DNA from: Oscillospiraceae bacterium
GTDB lineage: Bacteria > Bacillota > Clostridia > Oscillospirales > Oscillospiraceae
Reading direction: 5' to 3'
DNA length: 64,000 nucleotides
Assembly: GCA_015067995.1 (NCBI GenBank)
Contig: SVLJ01000001.1
Span: 124,001-188,000, forward strand
The stretch's first letter is position 1. Each line of letters begins with the position of its first letter. Below the pieces are notes generated by a model. The model was not told the origin of the DNA. It searched no databases and saw only the letters and a list, made by a program, of their open reading frames with translations. A program made the position numbers and the translations under genes. Of the stretch, positions 1 through 9,013 are shown in pieces.

Positions 1-133
1 TCCCATCAGCGAGACGATCCGCGGTTTCCGGGAGATCGTCGAAGGCAAGCATGACGACCTGCCCGAATCTGCGTTCCTCTTCGCCGGCACGATCGATGAG
101 GTCGTTGAGAAGGCGAAAGGCGGTAAAGCATGA
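1..133 (+). CDS. atpD: F-type ATP synthase subunit beta, C-terminal end (partial)
   Basis: The frame starting at base 2 is open from the window edge to a TGA at 131-133 and encodes the last 43 residues of the catalytic beta subunit. The visible part reads [25 protein letters not shown] split around the conserved GFxxIxxGxxDxxPExAF signature, which is diagnostic of the beta-subunit C-terminal domain. The stop overlaps the start of atpC in an ATGA, indicating translational coupling. The catalytic P-loop and the start lie outside the window. Confidence 0.93.
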   Translation, partial: PISETIRGFREIVEGKHDDLPESAFLFAGTIDEVVEKAKGGKA

Positions 134-522
134 AAACGTTTCACCTTCAGATCGTGACGCCTGACGGCGAATTTTTCGACGGACAGGCGGAGCGTGTGAT
201 CGTACGCACCAATAACGGTGATGTGGCGATTATGGCCGGTCACTCCAATTATGTGGCTGTACTTGGCGTGGGTGCTGCCGTGGTGGTAACCGAGAACGAG
301 CGCAAAAGAGCGGCCTGCATGAACGGTATGCTGGCTGTGACCAATGGTGAGGTTCGTGTCATTGCTACTGCCTTTGAGTGGGCAGAGCAGATCGATAAGG
401 AGCGCGCCAAGCTTGCGCTGGAAAAGGCGGAGGCCAAACTAGCGAACAGCTCTCTTTCCAAAGAAGAGCATGAAGTGGCTGAACTGGCCCGTCGCCGTGC
501 CAAGGTACGCCTGAGCATGTAA
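130..522 (+). CDS. atpC: F-type ATP synthase subunit epsilon
   Basis: A 130-residue protein of normal length for the epsilon subunit of the F1 rotor stalk, which couples rotation to catalysis and can inhibit ATP hydrolysis. The N-terminal half (about residues 1-85) is the beta-sandwich, with the family segment [13 protein letters not shown] around residues 30-42. The C-terminal half (about 88-130) is Lys/Ala/Glu-rich and fits the two-helix hairpin. Its ATG overlaps the atpD stop, and it is followed by two hairpins, so it is the last gene of the atp operon. Confidence 0.95.
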   Translation: MKTFHLQIVTPDGEFFDGQAERVIVRTNNGDVAIMAGHSNYVAVLGVGAAVVVTENERKRAACMNGMLAVTNGEVRVIATAFEWAEQIDKERAKLALEKAEAKLANSSLSKEEHEVAELARRRAKVRLSM

Positions 523-528
523 TAGAAG

Positions 529-575
529 CTCTGCCGCAGGACATTCTGCATGAATGCTCTGTGGCAGAGTTCTTC
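529..575 (+). terminator. Hairpin ending the atp operon
   Basis: CTCTGCCGCAG (529-539) pairs with CTGTGGCAGAG (559-569), with one G-U, across a 19-nt loop. It is followed by the T-rich TTCTTC, 7 bases after the atpC stop. Confidence 0.6.
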
Positions 576-587
576 ATTGACAAGATG

Positions 588-623
588 AAAACACCCGTTT
601 TCCACTGGAAAACGGGTGTTTTC
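588..623. terminator. Bidirectional terminator between atpC and asnA
   Basis: A perfect 16-bp stem (588-603 with 607-622) closes on a 3-nt loop. It has A runs on the left and T runs on the right, so it can end both the atp transcript and the opposing gltX-asnA transcript. Confidence 0.9.
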
Positions 624-642
624 TATGTAAAGTGCGTTCGCA

Positions 643-1650
643 TTACAGAAGTTGTACGCCAGCTTTTTTGCAGGTATCAATCGTATACTTATCCCACAGA
701 CTGACCTGCACCTCGCCGATATGGCAGGCGCTCAGCAGCAGCATGCACAGGCGGGACTGGCCGATACCGCCGCCGATGGCCAGAGGCAGCTGGCCGTTCA
801 GCAGCATCTGATGGAAGAGAAGGTTGCGGCGGTCATTGCAGCCACGCTCTGTCAGCTGACGATCCAGAGATTCTTCATCGACGCGGATGCCCATGGAGGA
901 CAGCTCAAAGCGGCTTTCCAGAACGGGATTCCACATCAGAATATCACCGTTGAGCTCCCAGTCATCATAGTCAGGAGCGCGTCCGTCGTGAGGCTTGCCG
1001 GACTTCAGCTTCTTACCGATCTGCATCAGGAAGACTGTGCGGTGGATGCGGCAGATTTCTGTTTCCCGCTCGTTGGGAGTCAGATCGGGAAACATATCTT
1101 CCAGTTCCTGAGAGGTAATGAAGAATACTTCGCGCTCCGGCTTGAAGGTCAGAGCGGGGAACTGCATACGCAGAGCTGCGGAGGTATCGCAGATGGCACC
1201 TACAATATCCCGTACGGTTTCCTGCAGATAGTGGATGTTGCGGGATTCGCGGCTGATGTGCTTCTCCCAGTCCCACTGATCCACATAGATGGAGTGGAGG
1301 TTATCCACCTCCTCATCACGGCGGATGGCGTTCATGTTGGTATACAGGCCGGTGTCTACAGGGAACTCGTAGAGTTTCAGCGCCAGACGCTTCCACTTTG
1401 CCAGAGAATGCACCACAACGCCGTTGGTGCCAACGTCCGGAATATCAAAACAGACGGCACGCTCAATACCGTTCAGGTCATCGTTAAGACCAGTACCGCC
1501 ATCCACAAACAGAGGAGCGGACACACGGTGCAGGGAAAGTCTGGCACAGAGGTTGTGCTGGAAATCTGCATGAATGAATTCGATAGCACGCTGCAGCTCG
1601 TTGTTGGTCAGCGGCATTTTGTAACCTTCAGGAATGAAAACCTTGCTCAT
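643..1650 (-). CDS. asnA: Aspartate--ammonia ligase (asparagine synthetase A)
   Basis: Makes asparagine from aspartate, ammonia and ATP in the cytoplasm, through an aspartyl-AMP intermediate. The 335 residues match the family length, and the enzyme has a class II aminoacyl-tRNA synthetase fold. The C-terminal segment GGGIGQSRLCMLLL (about 293-306) is the class II motif 3 region, and NIHYLQETVRDIV near 140 is also typical. The start is an ATG with AGGATG upstream. It lies 48 bp downstream of gltX with no terminator between, so the two are probably cotranscribed. A bidirectional terminator follows at 588-623. Confidence 0.95.
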   Translation of the reverse strand: MSKVFIPEGYKMPLTNNELQRAIEFIHADFQHNLCARLSLHRVSAPLFVDGGTGLNDDLNGIERAVCFDIPDVGTNGVVVHSLAKWKRLALKLYEFPVDTGLYTNMNAIRRDEEVDNLHSIYVDQWDWEKHISRESRNIHYLQETVRDIVGAICDTSAALRMQFPALTFKPEREVFFITSQELEDMFPDLTPNERETEICRIHRTVFLMQIGKKLKSGKPHDGRAPDYDDWELNGDILMWNPVLESRFELSSMGIRVDEESLDRQLTERGCNDRRNLLFHQMLLNGQLPLAIGGGIGQSRLCMLLLSACHIGEVQVSLWDKYTIDTCKKAGVQLL

Positions 1651-1698
1651 GGAGAATACATCCTTTATTCAGAATTCTAAGTGATGGATCGGTGTTGA

Positions 1699-3186
1699 TT
1701 ATCCCAGCTTTTCCAGACCGAGATTCAGACGGCGCAACGTCTCATCCTTGCCCAGAATGTGGCAGATCTCCACCGCGCCGCCGGGGGTAACCAGCTTGCC
1801 GGCGGCAGCAATGCGGACAGGCCACATCAGGGTGGCGTTCTTTACTTCCAGAGAAGCGGCCAGATTGATCAGCGCGTCGTGAACGGCTTCATTGGTCCAG
1901 CTGTCAATAGAGGTCAGAGCAGGGATGGCAGCTTTCAGCATGTCGCGGCAAATATCCGGATTGGTCTTGGACTTCTTGTTGGTGAAGAATTCGATGTCAT
2001 ATTCGGGCAGCTCGTCAAAGAAGTCTACCTTCTCGGGAATATCGGTGAGATGCTCGCAGCGTGCCTGCAGCAGGGCAGCGATCTGTGCTGCATCGATGTC
2101 GGGATTCTTAACGCTCTGGCGGATATAAGGCTCGGCAACTCTGGCGAATTCCTCGGGAGTCAGAGCACGCAGATAGGTGGCGTTGAAGTGATCCAGCTTC
2201 ACAATGTCGAAGATGGCGGGAGACTTGGAGATACCGGCAATATCAAATGCATCTACCAGCTCTTCCAAAGAGAAGATCTCCTGCTCGGAAAGCTCACCCT
2301 TGGGAGACCAGCCCAGCAGTGCAACATAGTTCAGCACGGCATTGGTGAGATATCCCTTGGCGATGAGATCCTCGTAGGAGGGATCTCCGTGACGCTTGGA
2401 CATTTTGTTCTGTGCATCACGCATGACAGGGGAGCAGTGAACATAGGTGGGGATCTCCCAGCCGAAGGCCTCATACAGGAGATTGTACTTGGGAGCGGAG
2501 GAGAGATATTCACTGCCGCGCACCACGTGGGTAATGCCCATCAGATGATCGTCCACCACATTGGCGAAGTTATAGGTGGGGAGACCGTCCCGCTTGATCA
2601 GAACCTGATCGTCCAAAGTCTTGTTTTCCACGGTGATATCACCAAAGGAAACATCGTGGAAAGTGGTGGTACCTTCGGTGGGAATGCGCTGACGGATCAC
2701 ATAGGGCTTGCCGGCGGCCAGATTGGCAGCAACTTCTTCTGCACTCAGCTCGCGGCAGGGATCTGCGGCGCGATTGAATTCACCGGAATCTTCCTCAGAC
2801 TCGCTCTTTTCGCAAAAGCAGTAGTAGGCAGCTCCCTTTTCCACCAACAGCTGAGCGAAAGGAAGATACAGGTCGCGACGCTCCGTTTGCACATAGGGGC
2901 CAACAGGGCCGCCGACATCGGGTCCTTCATCGTGGGTGAGACCGCACTCTGCCATGGTTTTGTAGATGACATCCACGGCACCTTCTACCAGGCGGCCCTG
3001 GTCGGTATCTTCAATGCGGAGGATAAATGTGCCGTCGTTGTGGCGGGCGATGAGCCAGGTATACAATGCGGTACGAAGATTACCCACATGCATGTAACCG
3101 GTGGGAGAGGGGGCAAAGCGTGTGCGCACTTTTCCCTTGGGAATCCGGGATTCCAATTCTTCGATGAACTTCATATCAACAGCCAT
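1699..3186 (-). CDS. gltX: Glutamyl-tRNA synthetase
   Basis: Charges tRNA-Glu. This is a class I synthetase of 495 residues. The HIGH-type motif APSPTGYMHVGN starts near residue 25 and the KMSKR loop is at about 261-265. I chose the ATG at 3186 (MAVDM) because GGAGG sits 9-10 bases upstream; an in-frame ATG at 3207 lies before that site and would make a longer product. A separate glnS is present at 49680, so this enzyme need not be the non-discriminating form. It is first gene of a minus-strand gltX-asnA unit with its own TTGACA promoter. Confidence 0.95.
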   Translation of the reverse strand: MAVDMKFIEELESRIPKGKVRTRFAPSPTGYMHVGNLRTALYTWLIARHNDGTFILRIEDTDQGRLVEGAVDVIYKTMAECGLTHDEGPDVGGPVGPYVQTERRDLYLPFAQLLVEKGAAYYCFCEKSESEEDSGEFNRAADPCRELSAEEVAANLAAGKPYVIRQRIPTEGTTTFHDVSFGDITVENKTLDDQVLIKRDGLPTYNFANVVDDHLMGITHVVRGSEYLSSAPKYNLLYEAFGWEIPTYVHCSPVMRDAQNKMSKRHGDPSYEDLIAKGYLTNAVLNYVALLGWSPKGELSEQEIFSLEELVDAFDIAGISKSPAIFDIVKLDHFNATYLRALTPEEFARVAEPYIRQSVKNPDIDAAQIAALLQARCEHLTDIPEKVDFFDELPEYDIEFFTNKKSKTNPDICRDMLKAAIPALTSIDSWTNEAVHDALINLAASLEVKNATLMWPVRIAAAGKLVTPGGAVEICHILGKDETLRRLNLGLEKLG

Positions 3187-3222
3187 AAAGGTTGCCTCCA
3201 AATACATAATTTAACAGACTAC

Positions 3223-3251
3223 ATTATCGCGTTAAATCTATGGATTGTCAA
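3223..3251 (-). promoter_or_regulatory. gltX-asnA promoter
   Basis: Reading the minus strand: TTGACA (3246-3251), a 17-bp spacer, then GATAAT (3223-3228), 37 bases upstream of the gltX start. It is divergent from the trpS promoter. Confidence 0.75.
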
Positions 3252-3297
3252 GGAGAGAATCAGGAGTTATTTTTGTTGAAGAAACTCGAAAATGGAT

Positions 3298-3326
3298 TTG
3301 CTCTTTTGCAGACGATGTGGTATACT
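3298..3326 (+). promoter_or_regulatory. trpS operon promoter
   Basis: TTGCTC (3298-3303), a 17-bp spacer and TATACT (3321-3326) preceded by TGG, giving an extended -10. The 5' leader to trpS is about 70 bases. No T-box was seen in it. Confidence 0.7.
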
Positions 3327-3401
3327 ACACTGGTTAAAGTATATCCAGAAGCATTTTGGCCTTGCCGATTGTCTGATTATTTCGATAACGAGGTGTCTTC
3401 C

Positions 3402-4400
3402 ATGGAAAACGAAAAGAAGAAAAGAATTTTCAGCGGTATTCAGCCCAGTGGTGATCTGACTCTGGGTTCTTATATGGGCGCTATCAAAAACTGGGTGGCG
3501 CTGCAGGATGAATATGAGTGCATCTACTGCATTGTGGATATGCATGCCATTACGGTTCGGCAGAATCCTGCCGAGCTGCGTCAGCGCAGCATCCATCAGC
3601 TGGCACAGTATATTGCCTGTGGTCTTGACCCCAAGAAAAACATCATGTTCATCCAGAGCCATGTTCCACAGCATGCGGAGCTGGGCTGGATTCTGGGCTG
3701 TTATACCCAGTTTGGCGAACTGAGCCGGATGACCCAGTTTAAGCAGAAGTCTCAGCAGCACGCAGATAACATCACTTCCGGTCTGTTTACCTACCCGGTT
3801 CTGATGGCGGCAGACATCCTTCTATATCAGGCGGATCTGGTGCCTGTGGGGGCAGATCAGAAGCAGCATGTGGAGTTGTGCCGTGATATTGCAACTCGAT
3901 TTAACGGCATCTATTCCGATACCTTTGTTCTTCCCGAACCCTTCATTCCTAAGATGGGTGCCCGTGTCATGAGTCTGGGCAATCCGCTGAACAAAATGAG
4001 CAAGTCGGATCCTGACGGCTGCGTCTATCTGATGGATAAGCCGGAGGACATCGCCAGAAAGTTCAAGCGTGCTGTGACCGACAGCGAAACTGCTGTCCGT
4101 TATGATAAGGAGAATAAGCCCGGCGTCAGCAATTTGTTGACCATTTACTGCACGGCGACCGGTAAGACTCTGGAAGAGGCGGAGGAAATCTTTGCCGGTC
4201 AGGGTTATGGCGTATTTAAGCCTGCAGTGGCAGATGCCGTGATCGAACTGCTGCGTCCCATTCGCGAGGAGTCTCAGCGTCTGATCGCAGACAAGGCCTA
4301 TCTGGAAGGCATCTATCGTGAGGGTGCCCAGCATGCTCAGTATCTGGCCAATAAAACCCTCTCCAAGGTCCAGCGAAAGATTGGCTTTGTTGCCCGCTGA
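3402..4400 (+). CDS. trpS: Tryptophanyl-tRNA synthetase
   Basis: Class I synthetase charging tRNA-Trp, 332 residues, the usual bacterial length. GIQPSG (12-17) followed by TLGSY is the Trp-specific HIGH region, and KMSKS is at 198-202. An upstream in-frame extension exists but lacks synthetase similarity and contains the promoter, so the ATG at 3402 with GAGGTG upstream is the start. The stop TGA overlaps an ATG at 4400, and the next gene is in the same apparent operon. Confidence 0.96.
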   Translation: MENEKKKRIFSGIQPSGDLTLGSYMGAIKNWVALQDEYECIYCIVDMHAITVRQNPAELRQRSIHQLAQYIACGLDPKKNIMFIQSHVPQHAELGWILGCYTQFGELSRMTQFKQKSQQHADNITSGLFTYPVLMAADILLYQADLVPVGADQKQHVELCRDIATRFNGIYSDTFVLPEPFIPKMGARVMSLGNPLNKMSKSDPDGCVYLMDKPEDIARKFKRAVTDSETAVRYDKENKPGVSNLLTIYCTATGKTLEEAEEIFAGQGYGVFKPAVADAVIELLRPIREESQRLIADKAYLEGIYREGAQHAQYLANKTLSKVQRKIGFVAR

Positions 4401-4414
4401 TGGAGGTTTGCGGA

Positions 4415-5566
4415 ATGGAGTTTGAGTATTCGCTGCTCGGTACAGTATTGTTGTCTGTGGCAACTGCACTGATCGTCAGCTTCCTCATGACGCCTGTGGT
4501 GAAAACTTTTGCATATAAAGTTGGCGCTATTGATGTTCCGAAGGACAATCGCCGTATGCATAAGACACCGATACCCCGGTTGGGTGGGTTGGCGATTTTT
4601 CTCGGGTTTATGGTAAGTACGCTGCTGTTCAATGAGATTGATGTGCAGATGCGGGGAATCCTGCTGGGTTCAGTCATCATTGTGCTTCTGGGCGTGGTAG
4701 ATGATATCACGCCTCTGCCTGCCATGCTGAAGTTTGTGGTTCAGATCATTGCGGCACTGATACCGATCTCACATGGTGTGGTTATCAAGGCTCTGTCCAA
4801 TCCGAATATCTTTTCCGGGAATCTCTATTGGGTGCTGGGAGGGCTTTCCATCCCCATTACGATCCTGTGGATCGTGGGCATTACCAATGCTGTCAATCTG
4901 ATTGACGGCCTGGACGGTCTGGCTAACGGTGTGTCTGCCATTTGTGCGACGACCATGCTTGTCATCGCTCTGCTGGTGGCAGATGGTCATGTGGCTACCA
5001 GCATGGCTGCGCTGGTAGGCGCGTGCGTCGGCTTTATGCCCTATAATACCAACCCTGCAAAGATGTTTATGGGAGATACCGGCGCCACATTTTTGGGTTT
5101 TATTTTGGCAACAATGTCCATTCAGGGCTTGTTTAAGTTCTATGCGCTGATCTCCTTTGCGGTTCCGTTCCTGATCCTTGGCCTTCCGATTTTTGACACG
5201 GCTTTCGCCATGATCCGCCGTATCGCCAAGGGACAAAGCCCCATGAAGCCTGACCGAAGCCATGTGCATCACCGCCTGATCGATATGGGACTGAATCAGA
5301 AGCAGGCGGTGGCAACACTGTATGTGATCTCTGCGATTCTGGGCATGTCTGCTGTTGTGCTGACCACCAGCGGTGAACTGAAGGCGATGATGTTTTTCGT
5401 AGCTTTGTGTGTGGTAGCTGGCGTTGCGGCAAGAGTGGTCTTTCCCAAGGAGGTTCAGGAAGGCCTGCGCGAGGAAATGGCAGAGCTGATGGATCACAAC
5501 CATCACAAAACCGAGGAGCAGGAAAAGGGAGATGACAGTGCGACCGGGGAAGGGGAGGACAAATGA
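4415..5566 (+). CDS. tagO: Undecaprenyl-phosphate N-acetylglucosaminyl-1-phosphate transferase (TagO/WecA type)
   Basis: Polytopic membrane enzyme that transfers GlcNAc-1-P from UDP-GlcNAc to undecaprenyl phosphate, the first step of wall teichoic acid or related surface polymers. Of 383 residues, most form about ten membrane segments. NAVNLIDGLDGLANG (from residue 158) is the catalytic Asp motif, and the HVHH region near 283 is the HxH signature that separates this group from MraY. GGAGG at 4402-4406 selects the ATG at 4415 over the one at 4400. The C-terminal tail is Glu/Asp/His-rich. The following epimerase supports a role in ManNAc-containing linkage units. Confidence 0.9.
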   Translation: MEFEYSLLGTVLLSVATALIVSFLMTPVVKTFAYKVGAIDVPKDNRRMHKTPIPRLGGLAIFLGFMVSTLLFNEIDVQMRGILLGSVIIVLLGVVDDITPLPAMLKFVVQIIAALIPISHGVVIKALSNPNIFSGNLYWVLGGLSIPITILWIVGITNAVNLIDGLDGLANGVSAICATTMLVIALLVADGHVATSMAALVGACVGFMPYNTNPAKMFMGDTGATFLGFILATMSIQGLFKFYALISFAVPFLILGLPIFDTAFAMIRRIAKGQSPMKPDRSHVHHRLIDMGLNQKQAVATLYVISAILGMSAVVLTTSGELKAMMFFVALCVVAGVAARVVFPKEVQEGLREEMAELMDHNHHKTEEQEKGDDSATGEGEDK

Positions 5567-6708
5567 GCAAATTGAGAATCATGAGCGTGTTTGGAACCCG
5601 GCCGGAAGCAATCAAAATGGCTCCTCTCGTGAAGGAACTGGCTTCCCGTGATGGGATCGAAAGCCTTTGCTGCGTGACTGCTCAGCATCGTCAGATGCTG
5701 GACAGTGTGCTGGATGTTTTTGCCCTGAAGCCCGACTGGGATCTGGATATCATGACGCCGCGCCAGACGCTGTCTACTATTACCAGCAAATGCCTGCTTG
5801 GCATGGATGAGGCAATTAACGTGCTGAAGCCGGACATGATTCTGGTGCACGGCGATACATCCACAACGTTTGCAGGTGCGCTTTCTGCATTTTACCATCA
5901 GGTTCCGGTGGGACATGTGGAAGCTGGTCTCCGAACGTATGACAAGTATTCTCCCTTTCCAGAGGAGATGAACAGAAAGCTGGTTTCGGCCATTGCAGAG
6001 CTGCATTTCTGTCCCACGGAAAGCAATCGGGAAAACCTGATCAGAGAAGGAATCGACAAGGGGCTCTTTGTCACCGGGAATACGGTGATCGATGCATTGA
6101 AAACAACGGTTCGCAGTGATTATGCATTCTCCACGGAGCTTTTGAATCGATTGGATTATCAGAGGAAAAAGGTTTGCCTTGTTACCTGTCACCGACGGGA
6201 GAATTACGGCGAGCCGATGAAAAACATCATGCTTGCACTGCGGCAGATCGCCGAGGAAAACCGTGATGTGGAACTGGTGTATCCTGTCCATTTGAGTCCT
6301 GTAGTACGCGATGCCGCAGATCAGTATTTGCGTGGAGCACCGAGAGTTCATCTGATTGATCCCCTGCCTGCGGACGAAATGCACAACTTGATGGCACGCT
6401 GCTATCTGGTGCTGACGGATTCCGGTGGTTTGCAGGAGGAAGCACCTGCGCTGGGAAAACCTGTACTGGTACTGCGCCGTGAAACTGAGCGTCCCGAAGC
6501 TGTCGCAGCAGGTACTGTTGCGTTGGCGGGCGTGGTGCAGGATGATATCGTTACCATGGCGACCCGACTGCTGCAGGACAGGAATGCATACCAGAAGATG
6601 GCTCGTGCAGTGAATCCGTACGGTGATGGAAACGCCTGCGGCCGCATTGCAGATGCCATTCTTTGGCATTTTGGTCTGGGAGAAAGGCCAGCTGACTATC
6701 GGACTTAA
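5563..6708 (+). CDS. wecB: UDP-N-acetylglucosamine 2-epimerase (non-hydrolysing)
   Basis: Interconverts UDP-GlcNAc and UDP-ManNAc in the cytoplasm. The protein has 381 residues with a GT-B-like two-domain fold. Family motifs are GTRPEA near residue 11, HGDTSTT near 95, HVEAGLRT near 118 and SGGLQEEAPALGKPVL near 286. It overlaps the tagO-type gene by ATGA, so the two are coupled. UDP-ManNAc is the donor for the second sugar of the teichoic acid linkage unit; no tagA is visible in the window. Confidence 0.94.
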   Translation: MSKLRIMSVFGTRPEAIKMAPLVKELASRDGIESLCCVTAQHRQMLDSVLDVFALKPDWDLDIMTPRQTLSTITSKCLLGMDEAINVLKPDMILVHGDTSTTFAGALSAFYHQVPVGHVEAGLRTYDKYSPFPEEMNRKLVSAIAELHFCPTESNRENLIREGIDKGLFVTGNTVIDALKTTVRSDYAFSTELLNRLDYQRKKVCLVTCHRRENYGEPMKNIMLALRQIAEENRDVELVYPVHLSPVVRDAADQYLRGAPRVHLIDPLPADEMHNLMARCYLVLTDSGGLQEEAPALGKPVLVLRRETERPEAVAAGTVALAGVVQDDIVTMATRLLQDRNAYQKMARAVNPYGDGNACGRIADAILWHFGLGERPADYRT

Positions 6709-6726
6709 CCGGAAAAGAGGTGCGGT

Positions 6727-7482
6727 ATGGGCAAGCGTCGTTTTAATACGGCTGCCATGGGATTCATTATTTTGATTGTGCTGGTGGTCGGCTTTTTGAT
6801 GTCCGGAAGTCTGCGCCGCACATCCCATGTAGCTTTGCCGGATACCACACATCCGTCAACGGTCAGTCCGGACTCTTCCCAGTATGGTGAAGACGCTGTC
6901 AATAAGATCGAAATTACACCGGAAACGGTGCAGTCTGCGATTGCAACGCTGCAGCGTCCCGGTTCCTATATCCAGATCCTGGTTGTAGAGTGGCTGTGGG
7001 AAAATACCAGCGCTCTTTCAAAAATGACAGCCTATGTGCATGATACGCTGACTCGTGTTGACTCTGTAAAAACGGACGGCGGAACGCGTCATGTGGTTAC
7101 GGATGGTATTCGCACAGCTGTGTGGTACGATGATGAAGCTGCTTACTATATAGGCAATGCGGGAGATGTGTCCGCAGATCAGGAGCAAAGTCTTCCTACG
7201 TATGAGGAAATTCTCCTGATTGATCCGCAGCAGATTGCCAAAGCGGATTATCGGGTCTTCTCCGAAGAAAACTGCATCTTTGTGGAAACGATTCCTGATG
7301 AATACGGAATCGTTCAGAGGTATTGGGTAAGTGTTGCTTCCGGACTTCTGATCGGCGCGGAGCGCATGGAGGACGGCATCACTTTTTATCGTGTAGCATC
7401 ACAGCAGATTACAAGAGAAAGTACGTTGACTGAGCAAGTATTTTTACTGCCGGACGGAACAAATCTGCATGATTCCCGATAA
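6727..7482 (+). CDS. Membrane-anchored exported protein of unknown function (possibly GerS/LolA-like)
   Basis: A 251-residue protein with a basic start (MGKRRF), one hydrophobic segment at about 11-28 and an extracellular remainder. I see no lipobox Cys and no enzyme motif. The outside part looks mostly beta (alternating hydrophobic residues, many Thr/Val/Tyr). Its pattern of YVHDTLTRVDS and YWVSVASGLLIGAE segments resembles sequences grouped with clostridial GerS/LolA-like lipoproteins, but this is weak, subjective similarity. It starts 18 bp after wecB and ends at a strong terminator, making it the last gene of the trpS operon. Confidence 0.65.
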   Translation: MGKRRFNTAAMGFIILIVLVVGFLMSGSLRRTSHVALPDTTHPSTVSPDSSQYGEDAVNKIEITPETVQSAIATLQRPGSYIQILVVEWLWENTSALSKMTAYVHDTLTRVDSVKTDGGTRHVVTDGIRTAVWYDDEAAYYIGNAGDVSADQEQSLPTYEEILLIDPQQIAKADYRVFSEENCIFVETIPDEYGIVQRYWVSVASGLLIGAERMEDGITFYRVASQQITRESTLTEQVFLLPDGTNLHDSR

Positions 7483-7489
7483 TTGAAAC

Positions 7490-7530
7490 ACTCTGCAGAA
7501 GGCGAGTCTTTCTGCAGAGTATTTTTTTTT
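7490..7530 (+). terminator. Terminator of the trpS-tagO-wecB operon
   Basis: ACTCTGCAGAA (7490-7500) pairs with TTCTGCAGAGT (7510-7520) over a 9-nt loop and is followed by a run of nine T. Confidence 0.92.
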
Positions 7531-7543
7531 GCAGAAAAAACAC

Positions 7544-7572
7544 TTGAATAGATTTAAGTTATCGTGTAATAT
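7544..7572 (+). promoter_or_regulatory. Promoter of the hemolysin III family gene
   Basis: TTGAAT (7544-7549), 17-bp spacer, TAATAT (7567-7572), about 50 bases upstream of the start. Confidence 0.6.
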
Positions 7573-7625
7573 GATAATGAAAACCATATTATACTGATGA
7601 GCGACGAAAAGGAGAGTATAGAACG

Positions 7626-8285
7626 ATGAGAGCGTTTTTTTCCGGGGCACAGGATCCTGTTAGCTGTCATACCCATGCTTTGGGTGCGCTGGCAGCATTG
7701 GTAGGCGGCGCTGTTATGCTGATGCGCGGCATGTATACGGGCGCATCTGCGGCGGCATTGGCTGCAGCTATGTGCTTTGTGCTTTCATTGATTGCGTTGT
7801 ATTCCGCCAGTGCAATTTACCATTTTTGTCCCGGGAATTCCGCGGTGGACGGTACCAAGCGCTTTTTCAGAAAGATGGATCACAGCATGATCTATATCCT
7901 GATCGCCGGAAGCTATACCCCGTTCTGCACGGTGCTTTTGCCGCAGCCTATGGGAGCGCGCTTCTGCGGGATTCTCTGGTGCATTGCCATCACAGGTGTT
8001 GCTGTAAAGTTAGCGTGGGTGAGTGCACCGCGAATTCTCTCTACGATTGTGTATGTCGGTATGGGATGGGCTGTGGTATTTGTGATCCGTGACTTTGCTT
8101 CAGCGGGGCCCGGCTGTGTGTTTCTAACGGCGGCAGGAGGTATATGCTATTCTGTGGGGGCGGTATTCTACGCAATCAAGAGGCCGAATATCAATGCGGA
8201 GTGGACCTTCCACGAGTTGTTTCACCTTCTGATTCTGGCAGGATCCTTCTTTCACTATCTGGCAGTTTTCTTCTGTGTGCTATAA
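7626..8285 (+). CDS. Hemolysin III family membrane protein (HlyIII/PAQR)
   Basis: A 219-residue seven-helix membrane protein. Family signatures are an early His in CHTHALGA (about 14-21), RKMDHSMIYILIAGSYTPF from about 81, and C-terminal His residues in HELFHLL (196-202) and FFHYL (about 210), which in the PAQR superfamily form a zinc site. The superfamily includes ceramidase-like hydrolases; the bacterial substrate is unknown. It has its own promoter and a bidirectional terminator separates it from upp. The 'hemolysin' name is historical and does not establish a toxin. Confidence 0.88.
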   Translation: MRAFFSGAQDPVSCHTHALGALAALVGGAVMLMRGMYTGASAAALAAAMCFVLSLIALYSASAIYHFCPGNSAVDGTKRFFRKMDHSMIYILIAGSYTPFCTVLLPQPMGARFCGILWCIAITGVAVKLAWVSAPRILSTIVYVGMGWAVVFVIRDFASAGPGCVFLTAAGGICYSVGAVFYAIKRPNINAEWTFHELFHLLILAGSFFHYLAVFFCVL

Positions 8286-8290
8286 GTCGA

Positions 8291-8332
8291 AAAACGCTGT
8301 ACCTCTCTTTCGGAAGAGGCACAGCGTTTTGT
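8291..8332. terminator. Bidirectional terminator between the HlyIII gene and upp
   Basis: AAAACGCTGT (8291-8300) pairs with ACAGCGTTTT (8321-8330), with inner CTCT/AGAG pairing. A and T runs flank it on both sides. Confidence 0.9.
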
Positions 8333-8341
8333 TCGAAAGAA

Positions 8342-8974
8342 TTATTTGGTGCCGAAAATACGGTCGCCTGCGTCACCGAGACCGGGAACGATATAGCCGA
8401 CCTCGTTCAGCTTCTGATCCACAGCGCCGCAGTAGATATCCACATCGGGATGCTCTTTATGGATGCGTTCAATGCCTTCGGGAGCTGCCAGAAGAACCAT
8501 CAGCTTAATATTGGTGCAGCCGTACTCTTTCATAAAACCGATAGCAGCGGCTGCGCTGCCGCCGGTAGCCAGCATGGGATCTACGATGAGAATATCACGA
8601 TCTGCAACGTCCGGCGGCATTTTGCAGAAATACTTCACCGGCTCCAGCGTTTCCTCGTTGCGGTAAAGGCCGATGTGGCCGACGCGGGCGGAGGGTACCA
8701 TGCGCAGCACGCCCTCCACAAGGCCGAGTCCGGCGCGAAGAATGGGGACGACAGCAAATTTTTTGCCCAAAATTGTGGGAGCCATAGTTTTACAGATGGG
8801 AGTTTCGATTTCCTTTTCCGTCAGAGGCAGATCGCGGGTTGCCTCATAAGTCATCAGCATACCGATCTCAGAGACAATTTCACGGAATTCCTTGACACTG
8901 GTATTCTTGTCACGGAGAATGGTCATTTTGTGTGCCACTAGGGGATGATTTACAACATGCAGCTTCTCATTCAT
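8342..8974 (-). CDS. upp: Uracil phosphoribosyltransferase
   Basis: Pyrimidine salvage: uracil plus PRPP gives UMP. The protein has 210 residues, the family size. The PRPP-binding loop [10 protein letters not shown] runs from residue 132, and the uracil-binding C-terminus is [21 protein letters not shown] nine bases upstream is in frame, but the ATG at 8974 has AGAGAG at good spacing and gives the normal N-terminus MNEKL. It starts 39 bp after tsaB with no terminator seen, so it is probably the third gene of a tsaE-tsaB-upp unit. Confidence 0.96.
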   Translation of the reverse strand: MNEKLHVVNHPLVAHKMTILRDKNTSVKEFREIVSEIGMLMTYEATRDLPLTEKEIETPICKTMAPTILGKKFAVVPILRAGLGLVEGVLRMVPSARVGHIGLYRNEETLEPVKYFCKMPPDVADRDILIVDPMLATGGSAAAAIGFMKEYGCTNIKLMVLLAAPEGIERIHKEHPDVDIYCGAVDQKLNEVGYIVPGLGDAGDRIFGTK

Positions 8975-9013
8975 AGTCAACAACTCTCTTTCTGTTTTGT
9001 ATATTTGGCAAAA

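Noticed and set aside
1759-3279. A 506-codon plus-strand frame opposite gltX.
   Set aside because: Shadow of gltX; no recognisable protein features.
7626-8285. A toxin gene, from the name hemolysin III.
   Set aside because: The family is a widespread membrane protein group; nothing in the sequence supports toxin function.
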